Part shown: piece by piece, positions 42,714 to 52,558 of the stretch | How the letters are laid out: each line of letters starts with the position of its first letter | Position numbering within the stretch: position 1 is the first letter of the stretch | Assembly: GCA_036261625.1 (NCBI GenBank) | Contig: DATAKL010000004.1 | Coordinates: 104,817 to 168,816, forward strand | Reading direction: 5' to 3' | Origin: JAAXKN01 sp036261625 | GTDB lineage: Bacteria; Bacteroidota; Ignavibacteria; Ignavibacteriales; SURF-24 | DNA length: 64,000 nucleotides | Made by a program: the position numbers and the translations under genes | Notes under the pieces: generated by a model | Told to the model about the DNA's origin: nothing | The model's input: only the letters and a program-made list of their open reading frames with translations | Database searches by the model: none

Positions 42714-45539
42714 TTATTTGTATAAAAAAGGTAACTCTAACTCTACTTTGTCTGTCTCTAAAGATCTGAAATAAACTTTTCCGTATGGCCTGGCGTCAGC
42801 CGGGCAGAAGTAAGAAGCCGGCAGGTCAAATGAACACTTAAGCTTCTTTTCCACATTCGGGTAAAGCTCTATGCGGCTCGACTGGCCGTACTGGACCGGG
42901 AACTCCATAGGAAGGGAAATCCTTGTAAACTCCTTAACGTCCACCGCTGCAATGCCCGCCTTAAGTGCAAATGCCGGAATGAGCTCGAGCCTTAGCTTTG
43001 TAGAATCCTTATCGCCGAAAGTGTTTGCAATTGTTACTTTCCCGTCCGGATAATTAAGTCCGTCTTTAATTAAAGCTTTGCCCTCGTCGTCGTAAATAAT
43101 AACTGAAAAATCTGTGAACTTGTTGAAATCTTCCTTGCTGATCGAGATGTCGAATTCTTTTGACTGCTCATTTTTTCTTATTACAAAAGGATATACGTAA
43201 CGGTCGGCATTGTTAAATTCGGCCGTAAATTCCTTCTGGTAGCCTAATAGTTTTCCTGTGAGCTCGTACTGCTTTACCTGGCTGAAGGAGTTCATGACGG
43301 AAATATTTCTGTTTTTTGTATCCAGCACGATCTCTTTAGCAAGTGAATTAACTCCCGAGCATTCAATCCTGAGGTTATAAACAGAAGCCTGTTTTGCCAG
43401 GAAATTTCCGTGCACAACGAGCTCATAAACCCCGGGCCTCAGGTTTTCATGGTTCGAGGTAAATTCCGCATCCTTCAGGTCTGAATTCAAAAGCTGAGAA
43501 GTATAGATATTTTCGCCGTCAGGATCAAAGAGGCGGTATACCGTCTGGGCATAGTTTTTGGCGTCGGCACTGATCTTAATTGTTACGTTGCCCGTTCCGG
43601 CAGGAATGTTTATAAAATATCTCTTGTGGCGCCCGGGCAGAAGGCTCTCATGCTCGAAGGTCTGTGTGTAGCCGTTACTGCTGTTGAATTCATAAGGAAT
43701 AACAACTGTTGCCCACATGTTAAATTCTGCCAGGTCTTTTCTTCCCTCGGGATAAGCCGAAATGCGGCCCGTGTAGAGTCCCGGCTCTTTCATTAAGGAT
43801 TTGTCGAAGCGGACGCTGACAAAGGTGCCCTGTCCGTTTCTGAAATAAATTTTCTTCTGGACGGGAACGAGCCAGTCTGCATTGCTCTCAAGGTTAAAGA
43901 TGCTGTAGAACTTCTTCCCCTCTCCGGCATTTACTCTTGAGATATTGTACCTGAACGTATCTCCGTCTTTAATTATCGAGCCGTCGCGGAAGTAAAGGTT
44001 CGGGGCGCGGTCGGTTGCCATGCTGGGCACGTAGGCCGTAACGTTAAAGTCCTCAGTATCCTCATAATCCTTATTTTTAATCATTTTCTCAAGCCGGGCG
44101 TAAGCATTTTCAACATTAATGTAACCCGCTCCTTCATCCAGCTGGTTATAGCCATCCATATGCACGGCACCTGCTTTCACGGCCTTGAAGAGTACTTGTG
44201 ACGGGATCCTAAGTCCGGGATGTTCCTGGCTTTCAGCGCTTAAAAGAAGCGCCATTACGCCCGTGGAGTAGGGGCTTGCCATGCTGGTGCCCCACATGCG
44301 GTCGCTTGAAGACCAGTTAGGGACTGTAGAGACGCATGCGCCGGGGGAGACCACATCGGGTTTTGAGACTTCGCCTCCTCTGGCCGAGAAGTGGAGTATA
44401 ATGTCGCGGTCAATTGATGCCCCGTAGACGTCGCGTCCAACTTCCTTGGTTAAGACCGCACCCGAGGAGAACACATATTTTGAGGATGCCGGAAGCCCCG
44501 AGCTTGAAATTCCGGGTCCGTTGTTGCCGTTTGAAGTGCAGACATAAAGGTAAGGGTTTTTCCTTAAAAGATCCTGAAGGAAGAGTTCCATGTCTGCATT
44601 TCCTTCAATTACACTTCCGATGCCGAAGCTCATGTTGATTACGCAGGGCTCTTTGGAGACTTTGGAGACTGAATCGGCATAGAGGTAAGCCCTTTTCATG
44701 CTTTCTGTAACCGTTGCGCCTCCGGACATGGTGTTCTGCCCGATCTTAAGGCCTACCAATTTTGCTCCCGGTGCCACACCGTTAAAATGTTTCTCGCGGC
44801 CTATCTGGTAGCCCGAGGCTATTCCGGAGACGTGTGTGCCGTGGGCGCCGTCGTCATAAAAAACGCTTATTAACTTTCTTTCAGGGAAAATATTTAAAGC
44901 AAATGTAAAGTAGGGAAGTTTATCGGGCACAGGAATCTGGAAAGTGTCGTACTTTTCGTGATAGCTTCTCATAGGCTTTTCGTCCGCAAGACTGCCGTCA
45001 GCGTTTGTATCGAAATAGGCAGCCCAGAACTCTTTTCCGTTTTCTCTGGTCTTAAAAGTTACAACTATAAAATTGTCGTCAGTTTTTCCGTTTCCGTTTA
45101 AGTCCCTTACGCCGGAGTTTGAATTCTTAAATCTTTCCTCGTCAAAATCTCCTATGTAGTACTTCCCGTCAACGGGCTTAAGCGTAAGTTTATCAATTCC
45201 CTTAACCGTAAGCTTATGTTCATCATTTACAAGACTCAGAGAACCGTTTTCATCCTTTTCTTCGGCATCAAAGATCTTAACGTCTCCCTGACCGGTAAAA
45301 TCCTGCACATCAATTACTTTTGTCTGGCCCTCTGAAGTTGTCTTAAGGCCGTCGATGCCCATATCGACACCCGTATCGAGCACAAAAATGACAGTTCCGC
45401 GCCCGTCAAATTTCGGATGTGTAAGGATGAAGTTTTCAACACCCGTCGGTTTAAGCGACAGAAAAGTCTGTGTGGTATCCTGTGCCTGAAGGGGACAGGT
45501 AAAAAGTAAAACGAGGGGTAAAAGGTTTCTAAGTTTCAT
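42714..45539 (-). CDS. S8 family serine peptidase, tripeptidyl-peptidase II-like
   Basis: This 941-residue exported subtilase has a signal peptide (MKLRNLLPLVLLFTCPLQAQ). The catalytic residues are D55 (VLDTGVDMG), H236 (DDGAHGTHVSG) and S419 (WGTSMASP). The insertion of about 180 residues between Asp and His and the long C-terminal beta-rich part are like tripeptidyl-peptidase II, here in exported form. It should release small peptides outside the inner membrane, which the OPT transporter 18 bp downstream can import. No type IX signal is present, so it is probably periplasmic. Confidence 0.9.
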   Translation of the reverse strand: MKLRNLLPLVLLFTCPLQAQDTTQTFLSLKPTGVENFILTHPKFDGRGTVIFVLDTGVDMGIDGLKTTSEGQTKVIDVQDFTGQGDVKIFDAEEKDENGSLSLVNDEHKLTVKGIDKLTLKPVDGKYYIGDFDEERFKNSNSGVRDLNGNGKTDDNFIVVTFKTRENGKEFWAAYFDTNADGSLADEKPMRSYHEKYDTFQIPVPDKLPYFTFALNIFPERKLISVFYDDGAHGTHVSGIASGYQIGREKHFNGVAPGAKLVGLKIGQNTMSGGATVTESMKRAYLYADSVSKVSKEPCVINMSFGIGSVIEGNADMELFLQDLLRKNPYLYVCTSNGNNGPGISSSGLPASSKYVFSSGAVLTKEVGRDVYGASIDRDIILHFSARGGEVSKPDVVSPGACVSTVPNWSSSDRMWGTSMASPYSTGVMALLLSAESQEHPGLRIPSQVLFKAVKAGAVHMDGYNQLDEGAGYINVENAYARLEKMIKNKDYEDTEDFNVTAYVPSMATDRAPNLYFRDGSIIKDGDTFRYNISRVNAGEGKKFYSIFNLESNADWLVPVQKKIYFRNGQGTFVSVRFDKSLMKEPGLYTGRISAYPEGRKDLAEFNMWATVVIPYEFNSSNGYTQTFEHESLLPGRHKRYFINIPAGTGNVTIKISADAKNYAQTVYRLFDPDGENIYTSQLLNSDLKDAEFTSNHENLRPGVYELVVHGNFLAKQASVYNLRIECSGVNSLAKEIVLDTKNRNISVMNSFSQVKQYELTGKLLGYQKEFTAEFNNADRYVYPFVIRKNEQSKEFDISISKEDFNKFTDFSVIIYDDEGKALIKDGLNYPDGKVTIANTFGDKDSTKLRLELIPAFALKAGIAAVDVKEFTRISLPMEFPVQYGQSSRIELYPNVEKKLKCSFDLPASYFCPADARPYGKVYFRSLETDKVELELPFLYK

Positions 45540-45745
45540 AACTATAATTAATTAGTCCGTTTTTTAATTCGAAAAGTTAAGTAAATCGGGCCTTAAAGAA
45601 AAGAATTAAATGGAGCCACTTTTAAGATTTTTATGGATGGCGAGAAGCCCATAAAAGGGCCCTTTTCACGCGGCCGAAAGGCAAATGTTTATTTTTGTGC
45701 AGGGGCGAGCGGCGCCGCGCCCGCCCCCACAGTCGGAATACCCAC

Positions 45746-47137
45746 CTATTTATTGGTTAGATATGAAACGGCATATTCCAATATTGCGTCTTTTCCTGCA
45801 TTGTAATCTGCCTCACTGATTGAAACGGGAATTTCGGGAGCCAGACCTTTGCCTTCAAAAATTTCCATATCAGCCGTGTACTGTATCCACCTTGAAAGAC
45901 GATAGCTCCAGCCGTTGGGAAGCAGAAGCGTAATAGGATTGCCCGAGCCGCCGCCTGTGGTGTCCCCGATTGTGGTTACATTGGGAAGTACCCGGAACAT
46001 AAGAATGGTACCTTCGGCCGAACTGAAGCAGCGCCGGTTTGTAAGCAGGACAACAGGCTTAAGATATTGCTGTTTACCTGCAGGCTGCAGGGCTGAAGGC
46101 TCGGTTTGTGTAAAATCCGTATGCTTCGGCCCGTCCCTCCATTGGATGTAGCTGTAGGTTCTCTGCCGGTCATAAAAGCGGCTTGCTATTGTCTGCCCAA
46201 GAAGCTCATTTCCGCCGCCGTTATTTCTTATATCAATAATAATTCCTTTTGTGTTTTTAAGTGAATCCAGGATCCAGTCCATCGCAAAACCCCATTCGGA
46301 TTCGCTCCCCAATAGATTTAGACCGATGTAAATGTAGCCTATATTATTGATTTTTCCGCATCGGAGGTGCCCTCCTGTTGCCCTTGTGCCGTAATCATTT
46401 GAAAGATATTTTTTGATTACATCGTTGGATATAAAATTATCGGGATATTTGGTGTGCCAGTCGGAATATTCGAACACCCCTAAAGGACTATAGAGATTGA
46501 CGTGCCCGTCTTTCAGAGTACCGAGCATGGAGGAAGTGATCTTAAAGAGTTCGCCCTCTGTCGTGGTGCTTTTTACCTGTGGCCTGTAAAAAGCATAAAC
46601 TGAATCCCAGTTGATTTTCTTAACCTCAAAAAATGAATATCTTGTGTCAAACTCCTTCCAAATCGTCTCAAAATTTACTTCAGGAGAAAAGTCCGGCTTA
46701 AATGGGACAAGTGTAACATCAAGCAGACGCGGCTGATTAGGGAATGTGAACAGCATCCTGAGGTGCATGAAGTCTTCCCTCAGCTCCTCAATATAAACTG
46801 AAACAGGGCCTTCAAAAAAAATGCTGTTAAGAATTATTTTCTTTTCACCCTCGGCTAATTCCCATGTGCCGGTTATGGTTGCAGAGGAAAATTTCCCATC
46901 CTGGCTGAATGTAATAAATGTCATCGGCATCTGCTGCGTTATGTCAGCCGGACTGCCGGGGTAGGAGCCAACGTCCAGAGCTTTGGTTATCTGCCACGAA
47001 GTCCCGGTAAGAAGCTGGCGTGTCTGCGACATCGGTTCAACCGGTTGATCTTTCTTGCAGCCGGAAGCAAAAAAGAAAAGGAGAGTCAGAACAGGTACAA
47101 GTCTCCTGAAGAGGGCAGGAACGGCCACATAGTTCAT
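45746..47137 (-). CDS. S41 family peptidase lipoprotein with N-terminal lipocalin-like domain
   Basis: This 463-residue lipoprotein has a lipobox (FFFASGC, Cys27). Residues 40-130 look like a lipocalin-type beta barrel (LLTGTSWQITKAL, FSSATITGTWELAEGE). The C-terminal half is an S41 tail-specific protease domain, with IGYIYIGLNLLG, GIIIDIRNNGGGNELLG, the nucleophile region RRCFSSAEGTILMFR (Ser) and GDTTGGGSGNPITLLLPNGW. It probably cleaves periplasmic or surface proteins. No PDZ domain is obvious. A very GC-rich hairpin (45702-45727) follows without a T-tract. Confidence 0.88.
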   Translation of the reverse strand: MNYVAVPALFRRLVPVLTLLFFFASGCKKDQPVEPMSQTRQLLTGTSWQITKALDVGSYPGSPADITQQMPMTFITFSQDGKFSSATITGTWELAEGEKKIILNSIFFEGPVSVYIEELREDFMHLRMLFTFPNQPRLLDVTLVPFKPDFSPEVNFETIWKEFDTRYSFFEVKKINWDSVYAFYRPQVKSTTTEGELFKITSSMLGTLKDGHVNLYSPLGVFEYSDWHTKYPDNFISNDVIKKYLSNDYGTRATGGHLRCGKINNIGYIYIGLNLLGSESEWGFAMDWILDSLKNTKGIIIDIRNNGGGNELLGQTIASRFYDRQRTYSYIQWRDGPKHTDFTQTEPSALQPAGKQQYLKPVVLLTNRRCFSSAEGTILMFRVLPNVTTIGDTTGGGSGNPITLLLPNGWSYRLSRWIQYTADMEIFEGKGLAPEIPVSISEADYNAGKDAILEYAVSYLTNK

Positions 47138-47244
47138 TTTATATCCTTTATATTGCTGAAACTTCTTCTCTCAGGATCCTAAAAGAACAAAGGACATATC
47201 CAAATTAGCATTCAGGAATTAAAATAGCAATGAGGGGGATTACT

Positions 47245-49125
47245 TCAGCAGGGGATTGGAAATGAAAGTGTAATTGTTGTGCCTTCGTTCAGGATGCTGT
47301 CGACAGTAAGTTCGCCGCCCATCATCCTGGTGAGGTTGTATGCAATGGTAAGCCCAAGACCTGCGCCTTCAAACTGGCGCTTGTGACCTTCGTCTTCCTG
47401 CGTGAAGGCTTCGAAAAGCCTGGCCAGGTTTTCTTTCTTGATGCCTATTCCTGTGTCTGAAATAAGGATCTTTGCGTAGCTGCCTTCCATTCTAAGGCCG
47501 AGACGAACGCGGCCGCGGGCTTCGGTATATTTAATGGCGTTATCCACCAGAGCCGAAATTATTTTCTCCAGCTTGCGCCCATCGGCATTAATGGAGAGGT
47601 TCTCATCCTCTATCTCCATATCGAAGGCCAGTGTCTTTTCAACCGCCGCATTCATCATTTCCTGGTAGACTGCCCTCAGGATTTCACTCAGCCTCGTGCG
47701 GCCGATCTCAAACTCTGTTTCACCCGACTGGATTAAAGAAACTTCCAGTATATTATCCACCAGCTTAAGAAGCCTGTTATAGCCTTCTTTAAGGTAAGGG
47801 AAGAGCTCTTTAGCCGAATCAAGATTGGCTGAATTCACGTCATCTTCAATCAGCTCGGAGTAGCCAACAATGGCATTTAAAGGGGTTCTGATCTCGTGCG
47901 ACATATTGGCCAGAAATGAGCTTTTAAGCTTGTTTATGTGAGTTTCCTTCTGGTATGCCTTCCTCAGGCGCTCTTCGTTCAAGAGTTGCTCGGTTATGTC
48001 CTTAAGGCTTATAATAAAAATTCTCTGCGATTCGTAGAGGTCCTCAGTAAATGTAATTGAGCCCAGATATTCCCTTTCAAGCACATAATTCCTGTAGCGG
48101 AACTCATAAAAATCGCCTTTTGTCCTTAGCAGCTGCGATATTGCCTGAGTAAGGACCATCAGGAAATGCTCATCGAAGACTTCCTCTATCTTATGTTCAA
48201 GTGCGCGCTCCCTTTTAATTGAGAAGGTCTCGTAGAAATTGTCGTTCGCATTCTCAAAGAACAGGTATTCCTTTTCATTTCGCACAATGAGCAGAAGGTC
48301 GGAAATATTATTAATAATAAGCTTCTGTCTTTCTTCAGAACGCTTGATGATGCGGTTTTTTAAGACGTAATTGGTAATGTCGTTGGCGGTAATTATAAAG
48401 CTTAGAGATGCAGACTCCTCTTTCTGGACCGGTGTAATTGAAAGTTCCTTGTACCAGAGCGATCCGTTTTCGCTTATGCCTGAAATTACCTTGGTGGATT
48501 TTTCTTTTAAGGCCATCCTGCTTTTCACGTCTTCGCGCGCCGCGGCATCAAGAAACTGCTCTAAAGCCTTATGAATAGGCAGGTTATAAAGAAATTCTAT
48601 GTTTGTACCTAGGATTTCCTCGAAAGAGCGGGTCGAGAATGTGACACGCCCTGTTTCATCTGTTATTATAACCGGTACGTTGCCGAATTCCAGAGCGTTG
48701 TGAAGGGAGTTTATCTTATTCTCAATTCTGTACTTGTCCTCCAGCGAGCTTAAGACAATTACAAAAAGCTCCTGCTCCTTTACAAATATTCTTTCAATTT
48801 CCGCCAGGAAATTAAGCGGCAGTCCGCTGTTTTTCTCGGCAAAGTAAATTTCCAGGTGGCAGCTGCTGTAATGGCTGCCTGCCAGCCCCTGCACTAAATG
48901 AAAAAGTTCCGGCTCAGACTCAAAATGGAGTATGCTTTCGTGCTCCTTGAGGGAGAAGACATTTTCAAAGGAATGATTGCAGTATGCAATTTCCCCCGAG
49001 ACATTGACTATCGCCAGCGATTTAGTATCGGGGAATTCCTCTAAAAGCTTAAAATCCTCTAGCGATTCAAACCTTTTCTCGGGAGTTTCCATCTCTTCCA
49101 TATTGCCGGGGGATGTATCAGTCAT
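47245..49125 (-). CDS. soluble multi-PAS histidine kinase
   Basis: This 626-residue kinase has three predicted PAS domains (about residues 28-130, 140-240 and 265-375; for example SLAIVNVSGEIAYCNHSF and VPVIITDETGRVTFSTRSF). A HisKA domain with NMSHEIRTPLN (H410) and an HATPase domain with SALVDNAIKYTEA, DTGIGIKKENLARLF and GAGLGLTIAYNLTRM follow. No TM segment or receiver domain is found, so input is cytosolic. Its ATG overlaps the end of the upstream unknown gene by 8 nt (ATGACTGA), which suggests translational coupling. Confidence 0.9.
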   Translation of the reverse strand: MTDTSPGNMEEMETPEKRFESLEDFKLLEEFPDTKSLAIVNVSGEIAYCNHSFENVFSLKEHESILHFESEPELFHLVQGLAGSHYSSCHLEIYFAEKNSGLPLNFLAEIERIFVKEQELFVIVLSSLEDKYRIENKINSLHNALEFGNVPVIITDETGRVTFSTRSFEEILGTNIEFLYNLPIHKALEQFLDAAAREDVKSRMALKEKSTKVISGISENGSLWYKELSITPVQKEESASLSFIITANDITNYVLKNRIIKRSEERQKLIINNISDLLLIVRNEKEYLFFENANDNFYETFSIKRERALEHKIEEVFDEHFLMVLTQAISQLLRTKGDFYEFRYRNYVLEREYLGSITFTEDLYESQRIFIISLKDITEQLLNEERLRKAYQKETHINKLKSSFLANMSHEIRTPLNAIVGYSELIEDDVNSANLDSAKELFPYLKEGYNRLLKLVDNILEVSLIQSGETEFEIGRTRLSEILRAVYQEMMNAAVEKTLAFDMEIEDENLSINADGRKLEKIISALVDNAIKYTEARGRVRLGLRMEGSYAKILISDTGIGIKKENLARLFEAFTQEDEGHKRQFEGAGLGLTIAYNLTRMMGGELTVDSILNEGTTITLSFPIPC

Positions 49126-49798
49126 TTAGTACTTTTATCTTCTCAATTATTATGGGTTCACTGTTCTCGTCATTAAAGACGTAATTAGTCGCCATTTTAC
49201 CGGGAGCAATCCTGTCAACTAAGGTAAAAAGAGCAGCATTAATATAATCAAATTCCCCAATTAAAGTCTCTTTAATTCCGTCCATGAGCTCCTTAAGTGC
49301 CGGGCTGTAATATTTATCTATCTCCCCAGTGAGTTCAAGTGAGTAAATCCTGCCTATAAGCTCATCGAGGCCCGGAAAGCCGGCCATTATTTTCTCATCC
49401 TGCGTGAACTTGCTTTTCTTTGCAGCAGAGATCCTGAGGCGGACGAGGGCGGTTTTATTTCCAGCGGGGCTGATGCTTGTAATTTCATAAAACTGCCGTG
49501 CAGTAATATGGAAATTAAGGAAGTCCAACTCGGTATGAATATCGTAGCCGCCGGCGCTCAAGGCAATGAAAAGTTTTCCCCCGTCCTGATCGATTGCAAG
49601 ATCCTTAAGCCGCCAGTTGATACGGGCAAGGTAATGCGCTGCGGGCGAAAACCTGATTGAATCCTTCGCGCCTGCCTGAGCAGTTTTTACCGTACCGGCA
49701 AGGATCCTTTCAAGGTTAGCCTTTTCAAGACTGTTATAAACGTCTTTTTCCTTCAGGTAGGGCAGTGTATTTTTAATATTTACTATTTTGTCAAGCAT
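49118..49798 (-). CDS. hypothetical protein coupled to the PAS histidine kinase
   Basis: This 226-residue cytosolic protein has no recognised domain. Visible features are a helical N-terminus (NTLPYLKEKDVYNSLEKA), a beta-rich centre (GGKLFIALSAGGYDIHTEL) and a charged C-terminal helix pair. Its stop codon overlaps the kinase start by 8 nt, so the two products are probably made together. It could be a kinase regulator or sensor subunit, but this is inference from position only. Confidence 0.6.
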   Translation of the reverse strand: MLDKIVNIKNTLPYLKEKDVYNSLEKANLERILAGTVKTAQAGAKDSIRFSPAAHYLARINWRLKDLAIDQDGGKLFIALSAGGYDIHTELDFLNFHITARQFYEITSISPAGNKTALVRLRISAAKKSKFTQDEKIMAGFPGLDELIGRIYSLELTGEIDKYYSPALKELMDGIKETLIGEFDYINAALFTLVDRIAPGKMATNYVFNDENSEPIIIEKIKVLND

Positions 49799-49923
49799 GG
49801 AATTTCCCTGATAGTATTATCGTAGAATCAGGGGAAATTATTAACTCTTGCCGGAGGTAAAATTGGGCTTCATCTGGATGAAGCAGGCAGCCGGATAGAG
49901 CAGGTAGCTGAATAAAGCTTCAG

Positions 49924-52479
49924 CTATCTGCTTTTTACAAGCACCAGCGTAATATCGTCATTCTGCTCGCGCTTTCCTCTGAAACGGGAGAGTGAATCGA
50001 GCACGCCCTGGACGATCTCTTCGGCATTTTTATTCTGGTTCATCATAATCGAGCGCGCGAGCTGTTCAGTACCGAAGAGCTCATTGTTCTCATCCATTGC
50101 CTCGCTGACGCCGTCCGAATAAACTGCATAGATATGACCGGCCTCCAGCGGGAGCGTCACTTCTTCAAGCGTCTCCTGGAAAACCTTCCCTTCCTCAAGC
50201 CCCAGGCCTATTCCCTTAGGCTGGTAAACATTTACATTGTTCCGGCAGATGTCCAGCATCTGGCTGTGCCCGGCACGGCAGAATTTAACTTCCCCTTTCT
50301 CAGCGTCAAAGAGAATAAGAGTAGCCGTAATAAACCAGCTTCTTTCAATTTCCTCGTAAATCCTTTTATTGATTTCAATCAGAATTTCCCTCGGCGTTTT
50401 GCCCTCCGTGCAGTAAAGCCTCATCATGGTCTGAAGTTTCGACATATAAAGCGAAGCTGAAAGCCCCTTTCCTGAAACGTCACCCACGACGGCGAACATT
50501 TTCAGTGGTGAGACCTGTATAAGATCGTAGTAGTCGCCTCCGACCTGCATGGCCGAGATCATCTTTCCGCTTACCTCAAAGCAGGGGATCTGAGGGAGCG
50601 CCTTTGGAAGAAGGCTTTCCTGGATCTTTCTTGCGTTTTCAAGATCCCTTTGGACGGCAAGCCTCTGGGCTTCAAATTCATAGAGCCTTGCGTTTTCAAT
50701 TGCAACTGCTGCCTGATTGGCCGCGGCGCATAAAAGCACCAGGTCTTTGCCTGCAAACTGCGAGCCTGAGTGCTTAAGCCCGAAAGCCAAAAGGCCTATG
50801 GTCTTCGACTTTATTATCATCGGGATCACCGTATATATATTTGCGGCTTCAAGCCCCGGGTAATCCTTGGGGAATATCTCCATAAACTGCTGGCGTTCAA
50901 TGGTTATCTGTCCCTGAAGAAGGATCTGTTCTCTTATATAATGCGTAAGACGGAGGCTCTTGTCGGAAATATTGAATTTCCCGGCGCCGTTTAATCCGGT
51001 GCCTCTCTTGAAATCGAAGATATGCGGATCGTCATCATTTAACAAAATTGCAAAGTGCTCAAGCCTTAAAGAGTTGACAAACGTGTCGCGCATGGAATCG
51101 AGTATATTATCCAGCCCTACAATCGAGACCACATCATGGCCGAATTTCAGTATTACTTTCTGATATGCAAACTGCTCGGGATAAAATTTTCTGGTCAGGA
51201 GGTCCTGGAAGCGGTCGCGTGTAGACTGGAACACGAGTGCAAAGACCACAAAAGCCCCGGCTGCAATAAAGCTTCTGTTCTCAGTGCCTACAACTTCCCC
51301 TATGCCCTGCCCCAGGACGTAGACTGTCAGGAAGTATATTGCAGCCAGGGCTGCTGTTGCAGTTCCGTAGATAATTGTGTTTTTAACGACGATGCTCACA
51401 TCCATTAACTGGTACTTGAAGATCGAGTAGCCGAAGGATACCGGTATGAGAACAACCAGTACGATGGGCATGAAGTATTCAGGCGAATTAAATATCGTAT
51501 CGGCAATTACCGTAGCAATTGTCAGGGTATAAAGTATCGAAGCCGCGCCCAGAATAAAGCCCACAAGTATGATGAAAACAGGTTTTTTCTCACTCTTCGT
51601 CTTAAGGCGCCTGTAGCTTATAAAGAGTGAAAAAAGGCCTATTCCAAGCCCCGTAAAAATACAGATGTTTATTGAAGCCATTACGTACTTGTAGTTCTCC
51701 GGATTTCCCGGCAGATAGACAAATAGTATCCTGTATAAATAAGATATAATGAAGAAAAATGTGGGGACTATAAAAAACAGCCTTCGCACCCAGACCTTAT
51801 CTACACCCTTAAATGGCTTCGGGAAATGCCAGAAGAGATATATAATTGTAAAGGAAAGCAGGTAGGCTGAATAGGTCCAGACGAAATCTATCACTGCCGG
51901 AATCAGTGCGACGTTACTTAAGGAGCCCGGAATGGATTCGGATGAAAGGAAAGAAAAAGTAAAAGACAGGACAAACAATGCACCCACCCTGTAGAACAGG
52001 CGCTGCACGTAGCCGTTCGGCTTTGCCATTATGACTACAAAGCCTACAAAAAGCCAGATGAGTCCCAGCAGGCTAAAACCTAAATTACTAAAGCTGATCA
52101 GTTTCTTGACGTATACCTTTGTTTCAAACTTCTGCCCTTGTCTTTCATATGTATAAGGAGCATACTGCCCTGCCCGGAACTTGTTCAGTATTGAAGTGGC
52201 AGCCGGTGTATTGGTAATTTTAACATGGTTTATTGCTACGAGGCGGTCGCCGTTTCTGATGCCGGCATTCCAGGCCACACCCCCATGCTTTACCTTATCG
52301 AAATAGATGACTACATCCTTCCCCTCCATATGGGGAACCCAGAGGCACTCATCGTTTGACATCGGGTTGACTTTCAGATTGTAATACAGATTTGAAATGC
52401 CTATTATGGCCAGTATGACTGTCGAAACGATGACAAGTTTCTGTCTGTATTTCTGAATGAAAGCTTTAATGTTTTTCAT
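49924..52479 (-). CDS. membrane SpoIIE-type phosphatase with PDZ-like and GAF domains
   Basis: This 851-residue protein has TM1 (about 14-33), a PDZ-like domain outside the membrane (GVAWNAGIRNGDRLVAINHVKI), then about eight TM segments, a GAF domain and a C-terminal PP2C/SpoIIE phosphatase. The catalytic motifs are MQVGGDYYDL, VVGDVSGKGLSA, YSDGVSEA and QNDDITLVLV. SpoIIE phosphatases dephosphorylate STAS antagonists in partner-switching systems. The PDZ placed outside suggests sensing of envelope peptides or misfolded proteins. It ends the minus-strand signalling series. Confidence 0.88.
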   Translation of the reverse strand: MKNIKAFIQKYRQKLVIVSTVILAIIGISNLYYNLKVNPMSNDECLWVPHMEGKDVVIYFDKVKHGGVAWNAGIRNGDRLVAINHVKITNTPAATSILNKFRAGQYAPYTYERQGQKFETKVYVKKLISFSNLGFSLLGLIWLFVGFVVIMAKPNGYVQRLFYRVGALFVLSFTFSFLSSESIPGSLSNVALIPAVIDFVWTYSAYLLSFTIIYLFWHFPKPFKGVDKVWVRRLFFIVPTFFFIISYLYRILFVYLPGNPENYKYVMASINICIFTGLGIGLFSLFISYRRLKTKSEKKPVFIILVGFILGAASILYTLTIATVIADTIFNSPEYFMPIVLVVLIPVSFGYSIFKYQLMDVSIVVKNTIIYGTATAALAAIYFLTVYVLGQGIGEVVGTENRSFIAAGAFVVFALVFQSTRDRFQDLLTRKFYPEQFAYQKVILKFGHDVVSIVGLDNILDSMRDTFVNSLRLEHFAILLNDDDPHIFDFKRGTGLNGAGKFNISDKSLRLTHYIREQILLQGQITIERQQFMEIFPKDYPGLEAANIYTVIPMIIKSKTIGLLAFGLKHSGSQFAGKDLVLLCAAANQAAVAIENARLYEFEAQRLAVQRDLENARKIQESLLPKALPQIPCFEVSGKMISAMQVGGDYYDLIQVSPLKMFAVVGDVSGKGLSASLYMSKLQTMMRLYCTEGKTPREILIEINKRIYEEIERSWFITATLILFDAEKGEVKFCRAGHSQMLDICRNNVNVYQPKGIGLGLEEGKVFQETLEEVTLPLEAGHIYAVYSDGVSEAMDENNELFGTEQLARSIMMNQNKNAEEIVQGVLDSLSRFRGKREQNDDITLVLVKSR

Positions 52480-52514
52480 AAATTATTTCACCTTCCGGGT
52501 TTGCCTTTCTTCAG

Positions 52515-52558
52515 GGCTTTACCTTTACTGCTTTACCTTTATTGCTTAACCTTTACTG
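52515..52558. repeat. 14-bp tandem repeat across a stop codon
   Basis: On the minus strand GTAAAGGTTAAGCA-like units occur three times with a 14-bp period. The first unit encodes the last residues (TVKVKQ) of the GAF-SpoIIE gene and the stop codon falls in the second. Confidence 0.75.

Noticed and set aside
45702..45727. Rho-independent terminator after the S41 gene
   Set aside because: A very GC-rich hairpin is present but there is no T-tract in the right direction.
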